Shown here: in pieces, positions 51,901 to 64,000 of the stretch
Numbering within the stretch: position 1 is the first letter of the stretch
Layout of the letters: every line of letters starts with the position of its first letter
NCBI GenBank assembly: GCA_019671135.1
Contig: JAHRHY010000005.1
Coordinates: 1,922,001-1,986,000 of the forward strand
Source of the DNA: Linnemannia hyalina
Taxonomy: Eukaryota; Mortierellomycota; Mortierellomycetes; Mortierellales; Mortierellaceae
Length of the DNA stretch: 64,000 nt
Reading direction: 5' to 3'
The notes under the pieces: model-generated
The model's database searches: none
What the model was told of the DNA's origin: nothing
Seen by the model: the letters and a program-made list of their open reading frames with translations, nothing else
Translations under genes and position numbers: made by a program

Positions 51901-52461
51901 CGATTGTGCCTTTTGGATGCTTGTCTTGGCTGTGTTTTTGGCGAGCGACTGTTTGTTTGTTTGTTTGTTTGTTTGTTTGTTTGTTCGCTTCGCGCTCGCT
52001 TGGGGTGGCTGCTGTTTTTGTTGGTGTTGTTGATATTGTTGTGGGGGTCTGGGCTGGACCAATTGTTGATTCGTTTTCATTTTTCAGTGTGTTAATCTGT
52101 GCGATCTTGCGTCAATGCGCTTACGAAAGGTCAGAGATATTAACCAGGACTCACTTTCTTTTTGCCGTCTCTTGCCTATTTCCTTTGGTGCACATGTGCT
52201 TTGGGGGTTCGTGCATGCGTTGTTTTCTTTTGGTTGGGTCATTTCATCCCCACTTTTTGTGCACTTGCATTTTTTTTCCTGTTCCACACTACAGAGGAAG
52301 TCGTGTTGCAACCCATCGATGTGGAGATGCAGAACCCTCCGACACCCGTATCGTCGTCGTCGACACATGAGACGCCGACGTCGGCTGCTGCTGCTGCCAA
52401 TGACAGTGGACTGAGTACTATCCAAGAGATCAAGAGACGCCTGGAAGAGCACCGACGCTAA
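48945..52461 (+). CDS. Negative elongation factor C/D (TH1) homologue
   Basis: Eleven exons: 48945-49250, 49369-49479, 49586-49738, 49840-49976, 50090-50204, 50328-50394, 50497-50743, 50894-51014, 51318-51410, 51626-51884, 52295-52461; 591 aa, close to human NELF-C (590). Diagnostic segments are ISDAGYQGEIASVATA, EHTYLYTQILLFRL, KQDHKEKYLWLIAYAASVHE, VASMALLYWIQFVITE and SILERMIYLMQLNFAMPVLDYIR, in the same order as animal NELF-C/D. The protein is a helical scaffold that pairs with NELF-A and holds RNA polymerase II in promoter-proximal pause. The last exon adds a Ser/Thr/Ala tail ending EIKRRLEEHRR. The start at 48945 is the first ATG in frame; a longer N-terminus by splicing is not excluded. 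The join of exons 10 and 11 spans a 410-nt intron; an extra short exon near 52087 is possible but breaks the frame. Confidence 0.88.
51951..51985 (+). repeat. (GTTT)n microsatellite in the last NELF-C/D intron
   Basis: Nearly nine GTTT units in the long final intron. A related TTGTTTCC-type run lies in an earlier intron (about 51178-51230). Confidence 0.9.
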
Positions 52462-53153
52462 TGAAATAGCTCAAATGAACCAAATGTACGCTCGGAGGAA
52501 TTACTGTAGCTTGTTCAATTGGTTCAGAGCCATTCAATACAATAGCACGTCTCTCACTCTACTCTTCCTCTCACACTGCGCTCAAATGCTTGCCCCGTGT
52601 CTCTGTGCGATGAGTAACATCATTTGATTTGACCCACTTATTTCATTCTTTTTCCCAGGTTCAGCAAATAGGTGTGGGAGTTTTTTGTCACAGTAGGCCT
52701 CCTTTTTTTTTTTTTTTTTTCCTTCATTTTGGTTGCTTTTCAGGTCTATCATAGTGTGATCGTCGCTATCTAACCTTTTTTTTTTTCCCTTTTTTTTCTT
52801 GTGCGACGTATTACCATCTGGATAACATCCAACAATAACATTCTTTGGTCAGTTGAGTAAGGAAAGTAAACAAGCACAGGGAGCAAAGTGAACAAAATGA
52901 GAGACAGCGAGGTATGTGGAGAAAGGACAGGTTTGGTTTATTTGTTTGACAGAGACAGTAAAGAAATGGTATATGTGTGAGTGCGGAAAAAAAGAAGAGA
53001 GGCTTGTATGTACAGCAGAGCGAATGAAGCAAACAGAGACGAGATAGAGGAAATACAGAGTAGAGAGAGAGAGACGGCTAGAGTTACAGAAGGAACACAA
53101 GAAAAGCAAAAGCGAAACTAAACGAAAAAAAATAGAAAACACAGAGGATATTT
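52462..53153. other. Convergent 3' intergenic region
   Basis: Holds the 3' ends of the NELF-C/D and zinc-finger genes, with a T18 run (52703-52720) and further T-rich tracts. No gene seen. Confidence 0.5.
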
Positions 53154-54551
53154 CTAGAGGGTGAGGAGCCCAGTGGAGTAGGTATCCAAGAAGGGGGTGA
53201 AGGAAGCCATGGCCTTGGAATGCTTCTCGGCAGCGCGAGCACCGGAAGTATGACGGTGGATGCGGATGTGCTGGTTCAAGTTATCGGAACGGGAGAAGCG
53301 TTTGGGGCAGTTGTTGATGGGGCACTCGAAGGGCTTCTCGAGGGTGTGGATGGAGCGGACGTGGCGCTTGAGATGCTCGGAGCGCTTGAAGATCTTGCCA
53401 CAGTCATCGAAGCGGCACTTGAAGATCTTGCATCCAGAGTTATCGGGGTGGCTTGAGACGCGGCGGCCGCGGGAGCGTTTGGGTGCGCCAGTTGTGGCGG
53501 CTGTGGCAGAGATGATGGGACTTGTGGCCATGAGGAGGATGGAGGACTTGGTATCTTCGAGGCAGTTGAAGTCGTACAGGCTTGAGAGGTCGGACATTGA
53601 GGAGGAAGTCGACATTGTCTGGGAAATGGGCATGATGGAGGGCTCGCTCAGGGTCCGGGAGAGGGGGTAAGATGAGCCGGAGACGGCACCCAGGGAGTTG
53701 GTCGAGCTCGAGAGCGAAAGGGAGCCTGTCGAGAAGGTCGATCTTGGAGACATAGACGAAGAGTCGTCGGAGGAAGACAGGGTCGATAGTGAGCTGGTCG
53801 AGTAGCTATGAGAGTGGTGATGGTGCTGTTGGTAACCGGGATGGTTATGGTACTGAGTAGAGTACACGTTATGGCTGTGGTGGTTGTTATGGTTGCGGTA
53901 GTGGTAGTCATCGGCAGACTCAAAGATGGCATGGTGAGGGTAGAGCGAGGGCGAGTCGCAGAGCTCCATCTTGACGGTGGTATTGCCCGAGAGGCTGGGG
54001 CTAGAGCAGATCTCGGAGAGCTGGCTTTCAGAGAAGGAACGGGCCATCGACATCATGTATGATGGGGCCATAGTGGCAAACTGGTCGTTCGAGTACTGCT
54101 GTTGCTGTTGTTGAGAATTGCTGGAGTGTTGCATGTGCTGCTGCGAGTACATGTAATCGGTCGAAGCCTGGCAGTCCTCTGCGGCAGGTGAGGTGTAACC
54201 TTCAGACTCGCTGTGGGAGTTGTTGGAAGATGAAGAGGCACCACGGGTGAAGGCGTCGGCGGGGAGGTCGAGGAAGGAGCAGCCGACGGGGGAGGCGGGA
54301 TGGTGTCCGAGGATCTGAAGGTGGTGGTGTTGCTGCTCTGAGGTGAACATTGTTGCTGTGGGGTGTTGTTGTTGTTGTTGTTGGAAGTACGAAGGAGAAG
54401 AAGAAAAAGACGACGACGAAGAAGTAGGTGGTGGTGAAGAAATAGAAGAGGATGATTGGCTGAAGTGGTGTGGCTGGAGAAAAAGGCTCTTGGTCTGTGC
54501 CTGGTGCTGAGAGTAGTTGTTATGAATTGAAGGAATGGACGAAACGGTCAT
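53154..54551 (-). CDS. Msn2/Msn4-like C2H2 zinc-finger transcription factor
   Basis: Single exon, 465 aa. The N-terminal 360 residues are Ser/His/Gln/Tyr-rich and disordered, as in fungal activators. Two adjacent C2H2 fingers follow: finger 1 Cys379, Cys384, His397, His402 with RSEHLKRH; finger 2 Cys410, Cys415, His428, His432 with RSDNLNQH. These contact residues are the same pattern as yeast Msn2/Msn4 ([16 protein letters not shown]), which bind the AGGGG stress response element. [14 protein letters not shown] just before the fingers is a likely nuclear localisation signal. A 33-residue tail follows the fingers. A role in stress or nutrient responses is inferred from the fingers only. Other AGGGG-binding C2H2 factors (Com2-, Rgm1- or Mig-like) are less likely. 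Confidence 0.85.
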   Translation of the reverse strand: MTVSSIPSIHNNYSQHQAQTKSLFLQPHHFSQSSSSISSPPPTSSSSSFSSSPSYFQQQQQQHPTATMFTSEQQHHHLQILGHHPASPVGCSFLDLPADAFTRGASSSSNNSHSESEGYTSPAAEDCQASTDYMYSQQHMQHSSNSQQQQQQYSNDQFATMAPSYMMSMARSFSESQLSEICSSPSLSGNTTVKMELCDSPSLYPHHAIFESADDYHYRNHNNHHSHNVYSTQYHNHPGYQQHHHHSHSYSTSSLSTLSSSDDSSSMSPRSTFSTGSLSLSSSTNSLGAVSGSSYPLSRTLSEPSIMPISQTMSTSSSMSDLSSLYDFNCLEDTKSSILLMATSPIISATAATTGAPKRSRGRRVSSHPDNSGCKIFKCRFDDCGKIFKRSEHLKRHVRSIHTLEKPFECPINNCPKRFSRSDNLNQHIRIHRHTSGARAAEKHSKAMASFTPFLDTYSTGLLTL

Positions 54552-57500
54552 TTAGGGTGGTTTGTCAAGTGAGTGAGCAGCAAAGAAAAGAGGGAACCCT
54601 TTTTTTTTTTCTTTTTATGTGAATGTCAACTGAAGCACGGGTAGAAAAGGATAAGGAAGGAGGAAAAAGTAGAAAAGGAAAGGGAAGGGGGTTGGAGGAT
54701 ATGTCAATGGGTAGCAAGGAAGAGGGGGATGAAAAGGGATGAAAAGAGCGAGATGAACTGTTACTCTTTGGGTATGAAGAGAGAGAGAAGGAGAGAAAGA
54801 CAAGCTTTGGATGTAGAGTGAGTGAAGAATAAGAAGAAAAAAAAGGGAATCGGGCGAGGAGACTGCCCCCTTTTTGTACTCTTTTTTTCGATTGTGTGTC
54901 TTGGGATATCGTGTGTGCGCACAAAATATAATTCATGTGTGCGTACGAATGCCGTGTAAATGCATTCACCCTTCTTTGCTGTCTGTCCGTCTGGACAGAG
55001 CCCGAAGACAAAGAAATTGGTCAACGCGCGTAGAGGGATGAAAGGAAAACATGCATCCACTCACACCTTGGCGAATGAAAGGGTAATGCACAATAAAATG
55101 ATTTTATTCAGTCTTATTCAATCCCGATTCAATCTGATTCATTCCAATAGAGCAGAAGATTTATTTTTATATTTTTACCCATTGTTCATTCTTTAATACA
55201 AACAACACCATTCGATTGAATAGTATAGCCATTCGTTTATTCTTAGCTATTCAGTCGCCTTCTTCATTCATACCCTCTCACTCTCTCTTTGTTCATTGTT
55301 CAGTGCGGCCAGTCCAAAGAAGGCTCATGCCATGCCGCATGCCCATCTCTACTCTCTCTGTCGGCCTGTCGGCCTGCTCATTCAGTTCGCACTCATTTTT
55401 GTGCAATGACCGACTTACTCAGCTCAGTCCATTCACTCACACGCCCTCATCACGCAGTTTACACACGCTCCCCTCCCTCACTCCTCCACTCTTTCATAGC
55501 ACAAAAACCTTGCACTGCTCTCCCTCGATGTGTGTGAATCAGAGGGTGGTGTGCAATTACCAGTGTTGATATTGAGCTCTATCTCCATTGTTTTTATGTG
55601 AGTCGTGTTGTTGATGTCGATGTTGTTTATGTTTCCGTACCCTTGATTCAGTGGTGGCACATTCCTTGTCCATTTTTGCTCATATTTGCACTTGCCATCC
55701 CCTGCCCTCCTCCCTTCGCCTTCGCCTTTCCTTTACCTTCTTCCTCCACAAATAATAGTTTTTCCCTTACATGGAGTCAGCTAGCCAAGACTCGTTTTGT
55801 ATTTTAGCCACAGGACAAAAAAAAAGACGCTAGCAGCTTGGAGGGTCAACCCATTGGAGACAAAAGCCATTTGGCAGGCTATTGAACAGAGGACGTAAGG
55901 CGTATTGGCAAAAACGAGATATATACAACGTTAAGTAGCGTTGATGGGCGCCTTGGAGGGGGGAAGGCAATGTGTTCGACGAAGCTGGAGGTAACTTTAG
56001 CACGTATTATTATTACTAAATTAAGAACTTGTTTGGATGAAGCCGACGACGGACGACGAAGGACGAAGGAGCATTGACTAGTTATCGCCAAATGGCGCAA
56101 GTGAACAACCTTCAGGCTGCTTTTTTGAATCCATCCGTTCGTCGTTCTGGGCGGGTTGGTAGGTAGGTATCTAGGCCGAAGGAGGAGGAGGGAAAATAAT
56201 GAAAAACGACGGGAAGCAGGGTCAAGAGAAAGGGGATTGGTCGAAATGTCAAATGAACGGAGGTGAGGTAAGGGAAACGGAAGGGGGTGGACAACAGTCA
56301 ACAAATGCGTAGAGAATCCCCTCCATTTTCTAGTCGTATTATTTTTTCCTTGTTGTAAGTGTGCCACCTGCGTAGGGACAAACCAAACCCCTTTAGATCA
56401 GTACGAATTTGTTGCAGCGATAGTAAAAACCCCTTTCGTTATTGTTGCTGTTTGCTGATGGCTTCTATTTCTCCATCAAATTGCGTCTTCTCTCCTCCAC
56501 AAACAAAGAGCAAGTGAGCAAGTGAGAAAAGAAACGTGTAACAACAAAACAAGGAGAAGGCTGAGTGTTTGTATGCGTGTGTTAATAAAAGTGCAAAGAC
56601 ACCGATTGGATGAGAATGAAAACCCTAACCATTCAGCTTAGCTCCAACTTCTGTAACAACTCTCTCCCTCTCTCCCTCTCTCCCCCTTCAATCATTCAGA
56701 TATCTAGCCTGCCCTTTGTCGCTTCCTCCTCGGACATCAGTCGCAGCGTTGGTTCGTTATTATTATTTTTCTGTTCCAGGTCAACGCCATTTCGTGTCAA
56801 TGAGCTCCAATGAGTTGTCGTCGCGGTCTTTGAGTTGTGGGTTGTCATCACGAACCTGCAGTGGTCAGTCAAGGTTGTGGGGTTGTGTGTGTGTGAATGG
56901 CATTTGAGGGGTTTTTCGCTTTCACCCAAGCGTGGGTGTCAGCAATGGTCATTTCGTCCTTTGGATGTTGTCCTGTTCACAAAGTGTGTGTCCCCTCGTC
57001 TTTGACAACACAAACGCTCAAGTCATTGTTATCGTTTCTCCATCATCCTTTGGACAATGAAAGAGCAAAACCCTAAAATACCCTTTACCCTTTCCTTTGT
57101 TTTCCTTGTTGTCGTCCCTTCCCTTTCCTGTCCTCGCTCCTTGCTTCCTCCCTTCAACTTTCTTTCATTGTCCGACGACTGTACCGACGAAGCAAATTGT
57201 GATTGTCATCCAATCAATCGCAATTGAATCGAGTAGTGTCTCCCTTTCACCGTTGTTCTGGTCGCAGATTGTTCAAATAGCTCTCTAACTACATCATCGC
57301 CTTTCTGCTTCGAAACTACTACCATTTCTTCTCTTGTTTTTGCTCATGTCTACTCTGGTTCAAGAAAACTTCAATGGGAAGAGTTGAAGAGGGATCAGAT
57401 AGAAAATTAGCTTGGCGCTTTGTTTTTTTCGCGCTCGAGGCACTCGCTGCAAGTACGGGAACACAAAACCTAAGAGCCATATTGCTTAAAAAAAAACTTC

Positions 57501-60500
57501 CCGAAAGTACTGCTGCCATAAAACGTAAAGTAAGGGATATGCGGGGTGTGCGGGGTTGTCACACACTTCAGCATGGGCCAGGTGAGGTACATGGGATGGC
57601 TCTCAGGGAAAAAAGGGAACGATGGTTACCCAAATAAACAAGTCAAGCAGCAACACTTGGATTATCTAAGTTGTCTCACAAGGACTCGACAACCTCCTTC
57701 ACCCCAACTTCATGCTGAAAAACATTGCTTCCCTTGCTTTTTCACCCCTTCTTCTTCAATTGCCAATGCAAAATGACAAGCAAACAAGGAGAAAGGGAGT
57801 GATGTAAGAAGTGGAAGAGGCACGAGCAAGTGAATAGATCGCTCCTAGATTGTCTCTTCTCAGGTGCCCCCTCGCTCTCTTCCCCTTCCTCTTCGTTTTC
57901 AGTCATTGTTGTATTGTCTTCTACACACTCTTACTCTCAATACTCATTTTACCGCCTTTTAGCGTGTGCGTGTATGGATTTGGAAAAGAAGGGAGAAAGA
58001 TGAAGGGGGCAAGTAGAACAGGCACCGAGACTCTCAATCTCTCTCTTTCACTGTCGAACCTGAAAATCTTTTTACAGAAACACAAGAGAATAGAACACCA
58101 AAAACGAACGACTGACGGACTGAGAGAACGACAACACCGCATGTCCAAAATCCACTTCCTCTCCTTGTCTCTCTGTATCTCTTAAAAAAACCATGTCATG
58201 CCATAAGAGTAGAAGAAGGGTTCAGCTCCATCTCAAAAATAAACACGGAAAAAAAAAAACATCCCTTAGCCAATTCTTCCTTTTGATCTTTTCCGGTGGT
58301 TTTTCATTACTACTTTTTTTTCGTTGTGCGTTGTTTTCGCGTCTTGATTAATGATGAATGATGAATATGAACGGTAAAAAATTCATCACCTTGTTTGTTA
58401 TTGTTGTTGTTAGATGAGTGGGCAAGGGAATGAAAACACGAGGCGAGATGGAGAGAGATACAAAGAGAAAGCTAAGCAGCAAAAATGAGTAAAAGAGTGT
58501 TGTATTTTTGGGACCTGGATTACTCCTCCTTCAGTAAACGTAGTAATGATGGCAATGAAGAAAAAATAAACTCAATGGCGCCTATGCCATGCTTGAGCCA
58601 GCCCCGGCTAAAGTACTTGGTTGTTGCTCGCATGGCTATTTTCATAAAATTAAGAAGAAAGTAAAAGTGGTAGATTTTTGATCCGTGTGATATGATGACA
58701 GTAGAAAAAATATCAGCTGTTGGACCCTGCTTTGAGGCACAATGCAAGGGTTGAGTGGAGGCAACCAAGAGAAAGTGACCAAAAATGATGCACGACATAA
58801 TGGGGATGGAAGAGCCAACGGCACTAATCGCTACCCGCAGGAATAGATGAGATGCTCATCCCAGGTTCCCCTCGGATGAACTCTTCTCTATTTATGTTGA
58901 TTTTTTGAATGTTGAACGTCAGCGAGATTCAGGCAGCATGAATGGCGATATTGACTCAAAAACCGGTTTAGAAAAACCGCGGGTTCCATTAGCCCCTGTT
59001 TTTATTCACACTCCGAGGGTTTAGTTACCCCCTCTTTCATGTCGTCTGTCGTCCTCATGCAAAAAAGGAAAGTAACGAAATGTTCACCCTAACGACAACG
59101 AGCTACTACAGCAAACGTTCATCACGGGCTCTTACCGAATGGAAGCCAGGGAATACTGATGATGAGCAAGTCAAAAAGCAAAGGCATGCCAATAGACCTG
59201 AGGAAATAGAATTATGAAAAATGCTATCGTGTCGGTCATGTTTGAGGATGTTCTAAGTTCCTTATTCGTCTCGCTTTCTGCGTTGAGCGTCGTTTCTTAG
59301 CCAGCCAACCATTGCTGTCGCCAAGGGGACCGAAGGTGAAGTCCCATCTGGGTCACAGTGCGCCCCATTTGGGTTCGTAGGAAGAAATGAAGATATAAAA
59401 GAGATAGACCCAGCCCAGACCTGGACGCGACAAGAAAAGAAAGTATCAGACATGAAACTGATATTTGACAGGCATTGACGCGCCCTGATTGGCAGAAACC
59501 CAATCACCAAAGGGACGAGGGAGAGCAAGAGCGGAAGAAGGGGGTGAATTGAGAATAACCGAAGACAAGAGAGAGAAGAGGGGAAGAGGGCGAGTCCGGC
59601 CCATCCCCGATCTGACTAGCACAAAAAAAGTGCGAAATGAAACCTCGTGAACCCCATTCGCTATTTTTCTTCTTTGACGGTGTCTGATAGGGCAAAGGTA
59701 AGGTGACGGGAATACGAAGAATAGAAGTAGAGAGCCTAAAGAGGATGAATAAACCTTGCTCATCCTCATGGGCACTGAGTGGTCCAGCAAACAACACGTT
59801 CAGTTGACACGTCAATGAAGAAAAATAGAAAAAAAACTTTCAATCCAACCCTCATGCTAGCATGAATCGACCGCGCAGATAAAAAGTATCCACCACAAGG
59901 AAAAAAGGTGGACCATGACCACCTCTCCATCCAAACATACTTCTATTCCTCATACATACAGGACGTAAAAGATAAAGCATAAACTACTGCATGCACACAC
60001 ACACACAACACACTCTCCTTCCTTCGGATCACCCTGTGAGCGTAGACCACTTTTTACCCAGGGACAAAAAAGCTTTACTTTCTTTTTCATGCTCTCTTTG
60101 TAAACATGCAAGTATGTTCTGCATGTGCAGCGGACAAGGGAAAAGAAAAGAATGAACAACAAGTCAACACAGCAACAAATAGGAACGGGGGACTATGTCA
60201 TGCAAAGTGGTTATATTATCCTATGGGTTCTCACACACTCTGCTTATCTTCTAGGCTGGGTAGCAACTACAACCCTCAACGACCCCTGTCAACTATGCTA
60301 CTCTACCCCTCCAAACTACCTGTTTATCTACCTATCTATCTGCCTACGTATCTGACATTGTCAGCGTTGCATTTTCTTTGTGTTGAGCACATTTTTGCAC
60401 TGGCAACGAGAGCAAATAAAGATTGACCCTTATTCCGAACTTATCCCTCTTTTTGCAAGTGTACCAAAGTGAAGTCCATCCACTACCGCTTTTTTAGACC

Positions 60501-63500
60501 GTGACATTGGAACAGCAATAATTCACTTCTTAGTTATCATTACACCTCACGGCTCGAGTCAAGACAGACATTCGAGGTGGACCGAGTAATAGTGCCTCGG
60601 GTTTTTTTTCTTTTGTTTTCTTAATCTTTCCTGACATAGTCCTCCGTCTCTCGTCTCCCTTTGTCTTTGTCTTTTCGCCCCTTCTTTTCGTTCTCTTTAG
60701 AACAGTAACAAACATAGTACGTTGCTCTCGTGGTCTCTGTGTCTGTCTTTGTAAGGGGTGGTGGAATAACCATTTGGGACATCCACGCACATGCGCTTGG
60801 TGTAGTTGGTCTTTCTTTCGCGTTGTTTCTTGTGTGTGTGGTCATTTTTTAGTTTCTACTGCTTTCTTTTTTCTTGGAGTGGTGCCAACTGATGGTTATT
60901 ACTTTCGCAACGAAACTAACGTCTTTCTTTACGCTCTCTCTCTCTCTCTCTCTCTGTCCATGCTAAAACGTCGGTCAGTGTAGATGAGAGTCCCTCCCTT
61001 CCAATTGATCCTAATACGATTGAATCCTCTTTGTCTGCCGTATATACCCATCGGCGTTTTTTTTTCTATGTAGCGAGTGATAAGGAAGAAACTTTAGTGG
61101 ACTACTACAAGGGGGTTCCTGATCAGTGTGTGTCTGTTTGGGGTTTCTCAGGAGACAGAGGAGATGAGGAGAAATGACACCAATGGAGGGCAGCGAGACA
61201 ACAGAGACAGACAGAGATAGGGATAGAGATGAGAGATGAATATGTAGAAAAACATTGACAGGTAGATCTAACCAAAAAAATAATCACATCCCCGTCCCCT
61301 TGCAAATCTTCCTATGCTCGAACTAGTGCCAGATTCTATCCTCAACAAGCTGTAAATTGGCCGCAAAAAGTAACAGCAACAACCAACACTTTTATTGATC
61401 TCTGAAAGTCAATTAGAAACTAGGAAGAAAGGGCACATGAGAAAGCTGAGCGAGGTGAGAGGATGAGGTGATTGGACGTAGGGCACAGAAGGTTAAGGAA
61501 GCAGCGAACGAGAAAGGATATGGGGAACTGAAGGAGGGGTAACTGCATACGCAGACGATGTGAATGATGAGATGAGAATGGTCTTGAAACACAGACGGCA
61601 ATCGTCTTTCCCTAAAATGGGTACCAGCTTGAAGGAGGGAGTGGAGAGGAGGAAAGGGGTGGTGGGGACTAGACCGGGGTCATTTTTCCCACATGGAGTT
61701 TAAGAAGATATAAGGGTGTAGAGAAAATGAAGTTAGAAGTCATGAAAACTCATGGGTGTGGATGATGATAGGGTTGAAGTAATGGTAGTAATGTAATGAA
61801 CGGAGAATTTAGTTCGGACGTGTTGTTTTGTGTTTTTATTTGTTGAGAGCAATGAAAAAGGTGGAGGAACTTTTTACCACCCTCGGATATGTGGCCCCTG
61901 CTCATTCACTTACTCATTTGAAATGGTCAATATAGATCGTGAATATTTGTGTTTGTCGAGGAGCCGATACTATGGGCCGACTTCAAGCAAAAGTGGAGAC
62001 AAAGGATCTCAAAAAAAAATAGGACTCTCCTTGTCTCTTGACACACTTCTGTTGTTGCCTGTTGTTGTTTTTACTCCCTTTCAGGCTGAATCGAAATGTA
62101 CTGACGAGCAGCGAACGGAAGAAAAAAAATCGAAAAACGTAACAACCTAGGAGCAAAAACCAAAGAAACGAAAATATAAAACGAATAAAAAAAACCACAT
62201 CACACAAATACACATAGACCTTCTTTCTGTCCTAAATAAAAGAGCGAAGAAGAGAGAGAGAGAGAGTATGCACTGAAAGTGCGTGAGCATGCTATTCCCT
62301 TTCCCCAGAAACAACCCCCCTGAATACTCTCCATTCAACCTTTGGCTATTGTGCAGACCTTCACCTTGATTGCATTTCTCTCTCGCGTACTCTCCTTTGT
62401 ATAGCCTTGTATCTTTACTATTGTCTTTTCCTCCCCTTGGCTGCTCCCAGTACACCAGTCTAATCCTCCCCTGCCTGCATATGGTGGGTACCTCAGTCAA
62501 TTTTTCGTCGGTCGGGGTCTTTTGTTTCGTGAATGAGTGAAGGACACCAGACGACAGAGCAAAGAAAGTTGTAAGGAGGGATGAGAAGGTGTTGAAGAGA
62601 AATTGCTCACAAAAACGGATGGACCATAAAGGACACATCGGGAGGAAAGGGCGGGGCGATGGCAACTTAGTGTCATCGCACAGAAAGCAACGCACAGGTG
62701 TTTGGAACAGGACTCATACTTGGAACAAAGAGAGAGTGAGTGAGACCTTTCTTCCTTCTCTCTCTCCCCACCTCACCCCTACTTCTCCCAAAGTCCTAAG
62801 TGGGTACATGGGTCCTTCTTTAACACTGGTATGTTGCCAAGGGTGGTACAAAATTCGCGCTTAATGTTTCCATGAGCATGGGGCAAGTGGATCGGAGTTG
62901 GAGAATCTACTCCCTCCACTTTAACCCGATTCAATTGTCTAAGTGTGAATGTTTAGATCCTTTTTCCTCTCTTTCTTTCTCTCTCTCTCTCTCTCTCCCT
63001 CAGACACATACTCCCGTCCCTTCAGTCCTTCTTATCATTGCCCAAGAGACGGACGCACCAACTTGCACCCTTATTTTCTGCACTGTTCGTTAGATCCAAA
63101 CCCAGGACCAAAGAAAAATAGTGTCGGCGTGAAATGACTGTTCCCTTGCGTCAAGAGTATTTCTTCAGGGCCTTCTTCGGCCTTTGATTTGTCGGACCTT
63201 CAAAAGGTCGCGTCCAGATCGTGTTTTTTTTTCCTTTCTGTTGTGTGTTTGTAGGACACGACATACCATTTTTCCATCTCTACCACTTCCCGTCGCGCTT
63301 GAGCCAGAAAAAAAAATGCAAACACAAAGAAAAAATAGTTCCGAACTGCATACAAGATCGAAAGTCCTTACGTCGATGGCGTTTTTCCTTGTATGTTTCT
63401 AGGGCATGCCATACCAAATCACTACATCTCCTACCAGTGAAACTCTCTCACCGACTGGCACTTTTTTTTCTTCTCGGCCTACCATATTCTTCGTCATGAT

Positions 63501-64000
63501 ATGCACGTCTTCTATTTGTTGAGCAGGAAGAAAGATGCGGAAAAGAGCATAATGGTATATGGCATAAGGCATAATGACCCCAACATAGACAGATCGGGCA
63601 AGAGGGGACTGAAAGAGTAAACTAAGAAAGAACACGTACAAAGAACGCGACTTGGTGACCCAGCTTCCTTTTTTCGTTTGTTGCACCATAAACTTTCGCG
63701 CATGGGCGGTTTTTCTATGCAAGGTGCATGGTGAGGTAGGTGGTCAATGAGGAAGGTAGATTTTACTGTTTCATTTTTGTCCTGTGAGCCCTCCTTGGAT
63801 AGTGAGATAGCTCATCACAAGAAGGGGTGGACGAATGAGTGAGGAGAGAGAAGGGAGTGGATGGTGCAGAAGGAGGGAATAGAGGTCTCGTTCACTAGTC
63901 CATTATCCTAATTAATAGAGAGGACGGGTAAGGCCATGACGGATGGGTCGGGTGGAAGTCAGCCATTACGACCATTATCTCCCCTCAACATAATCTCCAT
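54552..64000. other. 9.4-kb stretch with no recognised gene
   Basis: I looked for spliced and unspliced genes on both strands and found only short frames of biased composition (Ser/Leu/Phe-rich or Arg/Lys-rich), with no domain motif, no tRNA-like T-loop (GGTTCRANYCC) and no rRNA. The DNA is AT-rich with many homopolymers, CT and GA microsatellites and TTCATT/ATTCA runs near 55090-55270. The part nearest 54552 should be the leader and promoter of the zinc-finger gene. Confidence 0.55.
60934..60955 (+). repeat. (CT)11 microsatellite
   Basis: Eleven CT units in the gene-poor right end. Similar tracts occur near 62980 (CT) and 62250 (GA). Confidence 0.9.

Noticed and set aside
52085..52136. Extra exon (frame VLICAILRQCAYERSEI) in the last part of the NELF-C/D gene
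   Set aside because: It has a good acceptor, but its possible donor phase cannot be joined to the final exon in the frame ending RRLEEHRR. Direct joining of 51884 to 52295 works and needs no extra exon.
62147..62695. Minus-strand frame of 182 codons near the right end
   Set aside because: Composition is not protein-like for a gene here (Leu/Phe/Ser runs then basic stretches), with no motif, no flanking exon and no codon pattern like the accepted genes.

Overview
The window looks like nuclear DNA of an early-diverging filamentous fungus, most likely Mucoromycota and probably Mortierellomycotina. This is inferred from gene style, not from a search. The genes carry many short introns with GTAAGT-type donors. 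Leaders are rich in CAACA or CACA runs, proteins have Ser/Thr/Gly/His low-complexity tracts, and there is an F-box/LRR gene with decayed relatives. I resolved 55 introns by reading frame: 52 are GT-AG and three are GC-AG, all three in one gene.

Layout. 0-5.7 kb: three plus-strand genes for single-pass membrane proteins that share one two-cysteine ectodomain, apparently a tandem family; the first is cut by the window edge. 6-8.5 kb (minus): a bestrophin-like anion channel. 10.6-13.9 kb (minus): phosphoglucomutase, divergent from a GT61-like glycosyltransferase (14.5-17.4 kb, plus). 17.7-19.1 kb: an F-box protein with decayed copies of its 3' end on both sides.

20.2-27.7 kb is an accessory island bounded by two direct copies of a 173-bp repeat. 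It holds a foldback element, a four-exon gene of unknown function, a tandem duplication, a possible mini terminal-inverted-repeat element, the 3' end and LTR of a decayed retrotransposon, and a broken Prim-Pol / PriCT-2 / D5-type helicase gene of the kind found in large DNA viruses. The second repeat copy begins where that gene is truncated.

28-54.6 kb returns to compact housekeeping genes: a PQ-loop membrane protein with 21-nt and 12-nt microexons; a WDR48/UAF1 homologue (minus); a DHHC palmitoyltransferase; a small Gln-rich protein (minus); MCM6; a large low-complexity protein (minus); a NELF-C/D (TH1) homologue, notable because NELF is missing from the model yeasts; and an Msn2/Msn4-like C2H2 factor (minus). 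From 54.6 to 64 kb I find no convincing gene, only AT-rich intergenic DNA with microsatellites.

The genes do not form one pathway. Loose links are phosphoglucomutase with the glycosyltransferase (nucleotide-sugar supply and glycan building, sharing a divergent promoter region) and MCM6 with WDR48 (replication and DNA-damage deubiquitination). The most interesting parts are the viral-type pseudogene and its repeat-bounded island, the membrane-protein family, and the NELF-C/D gene.
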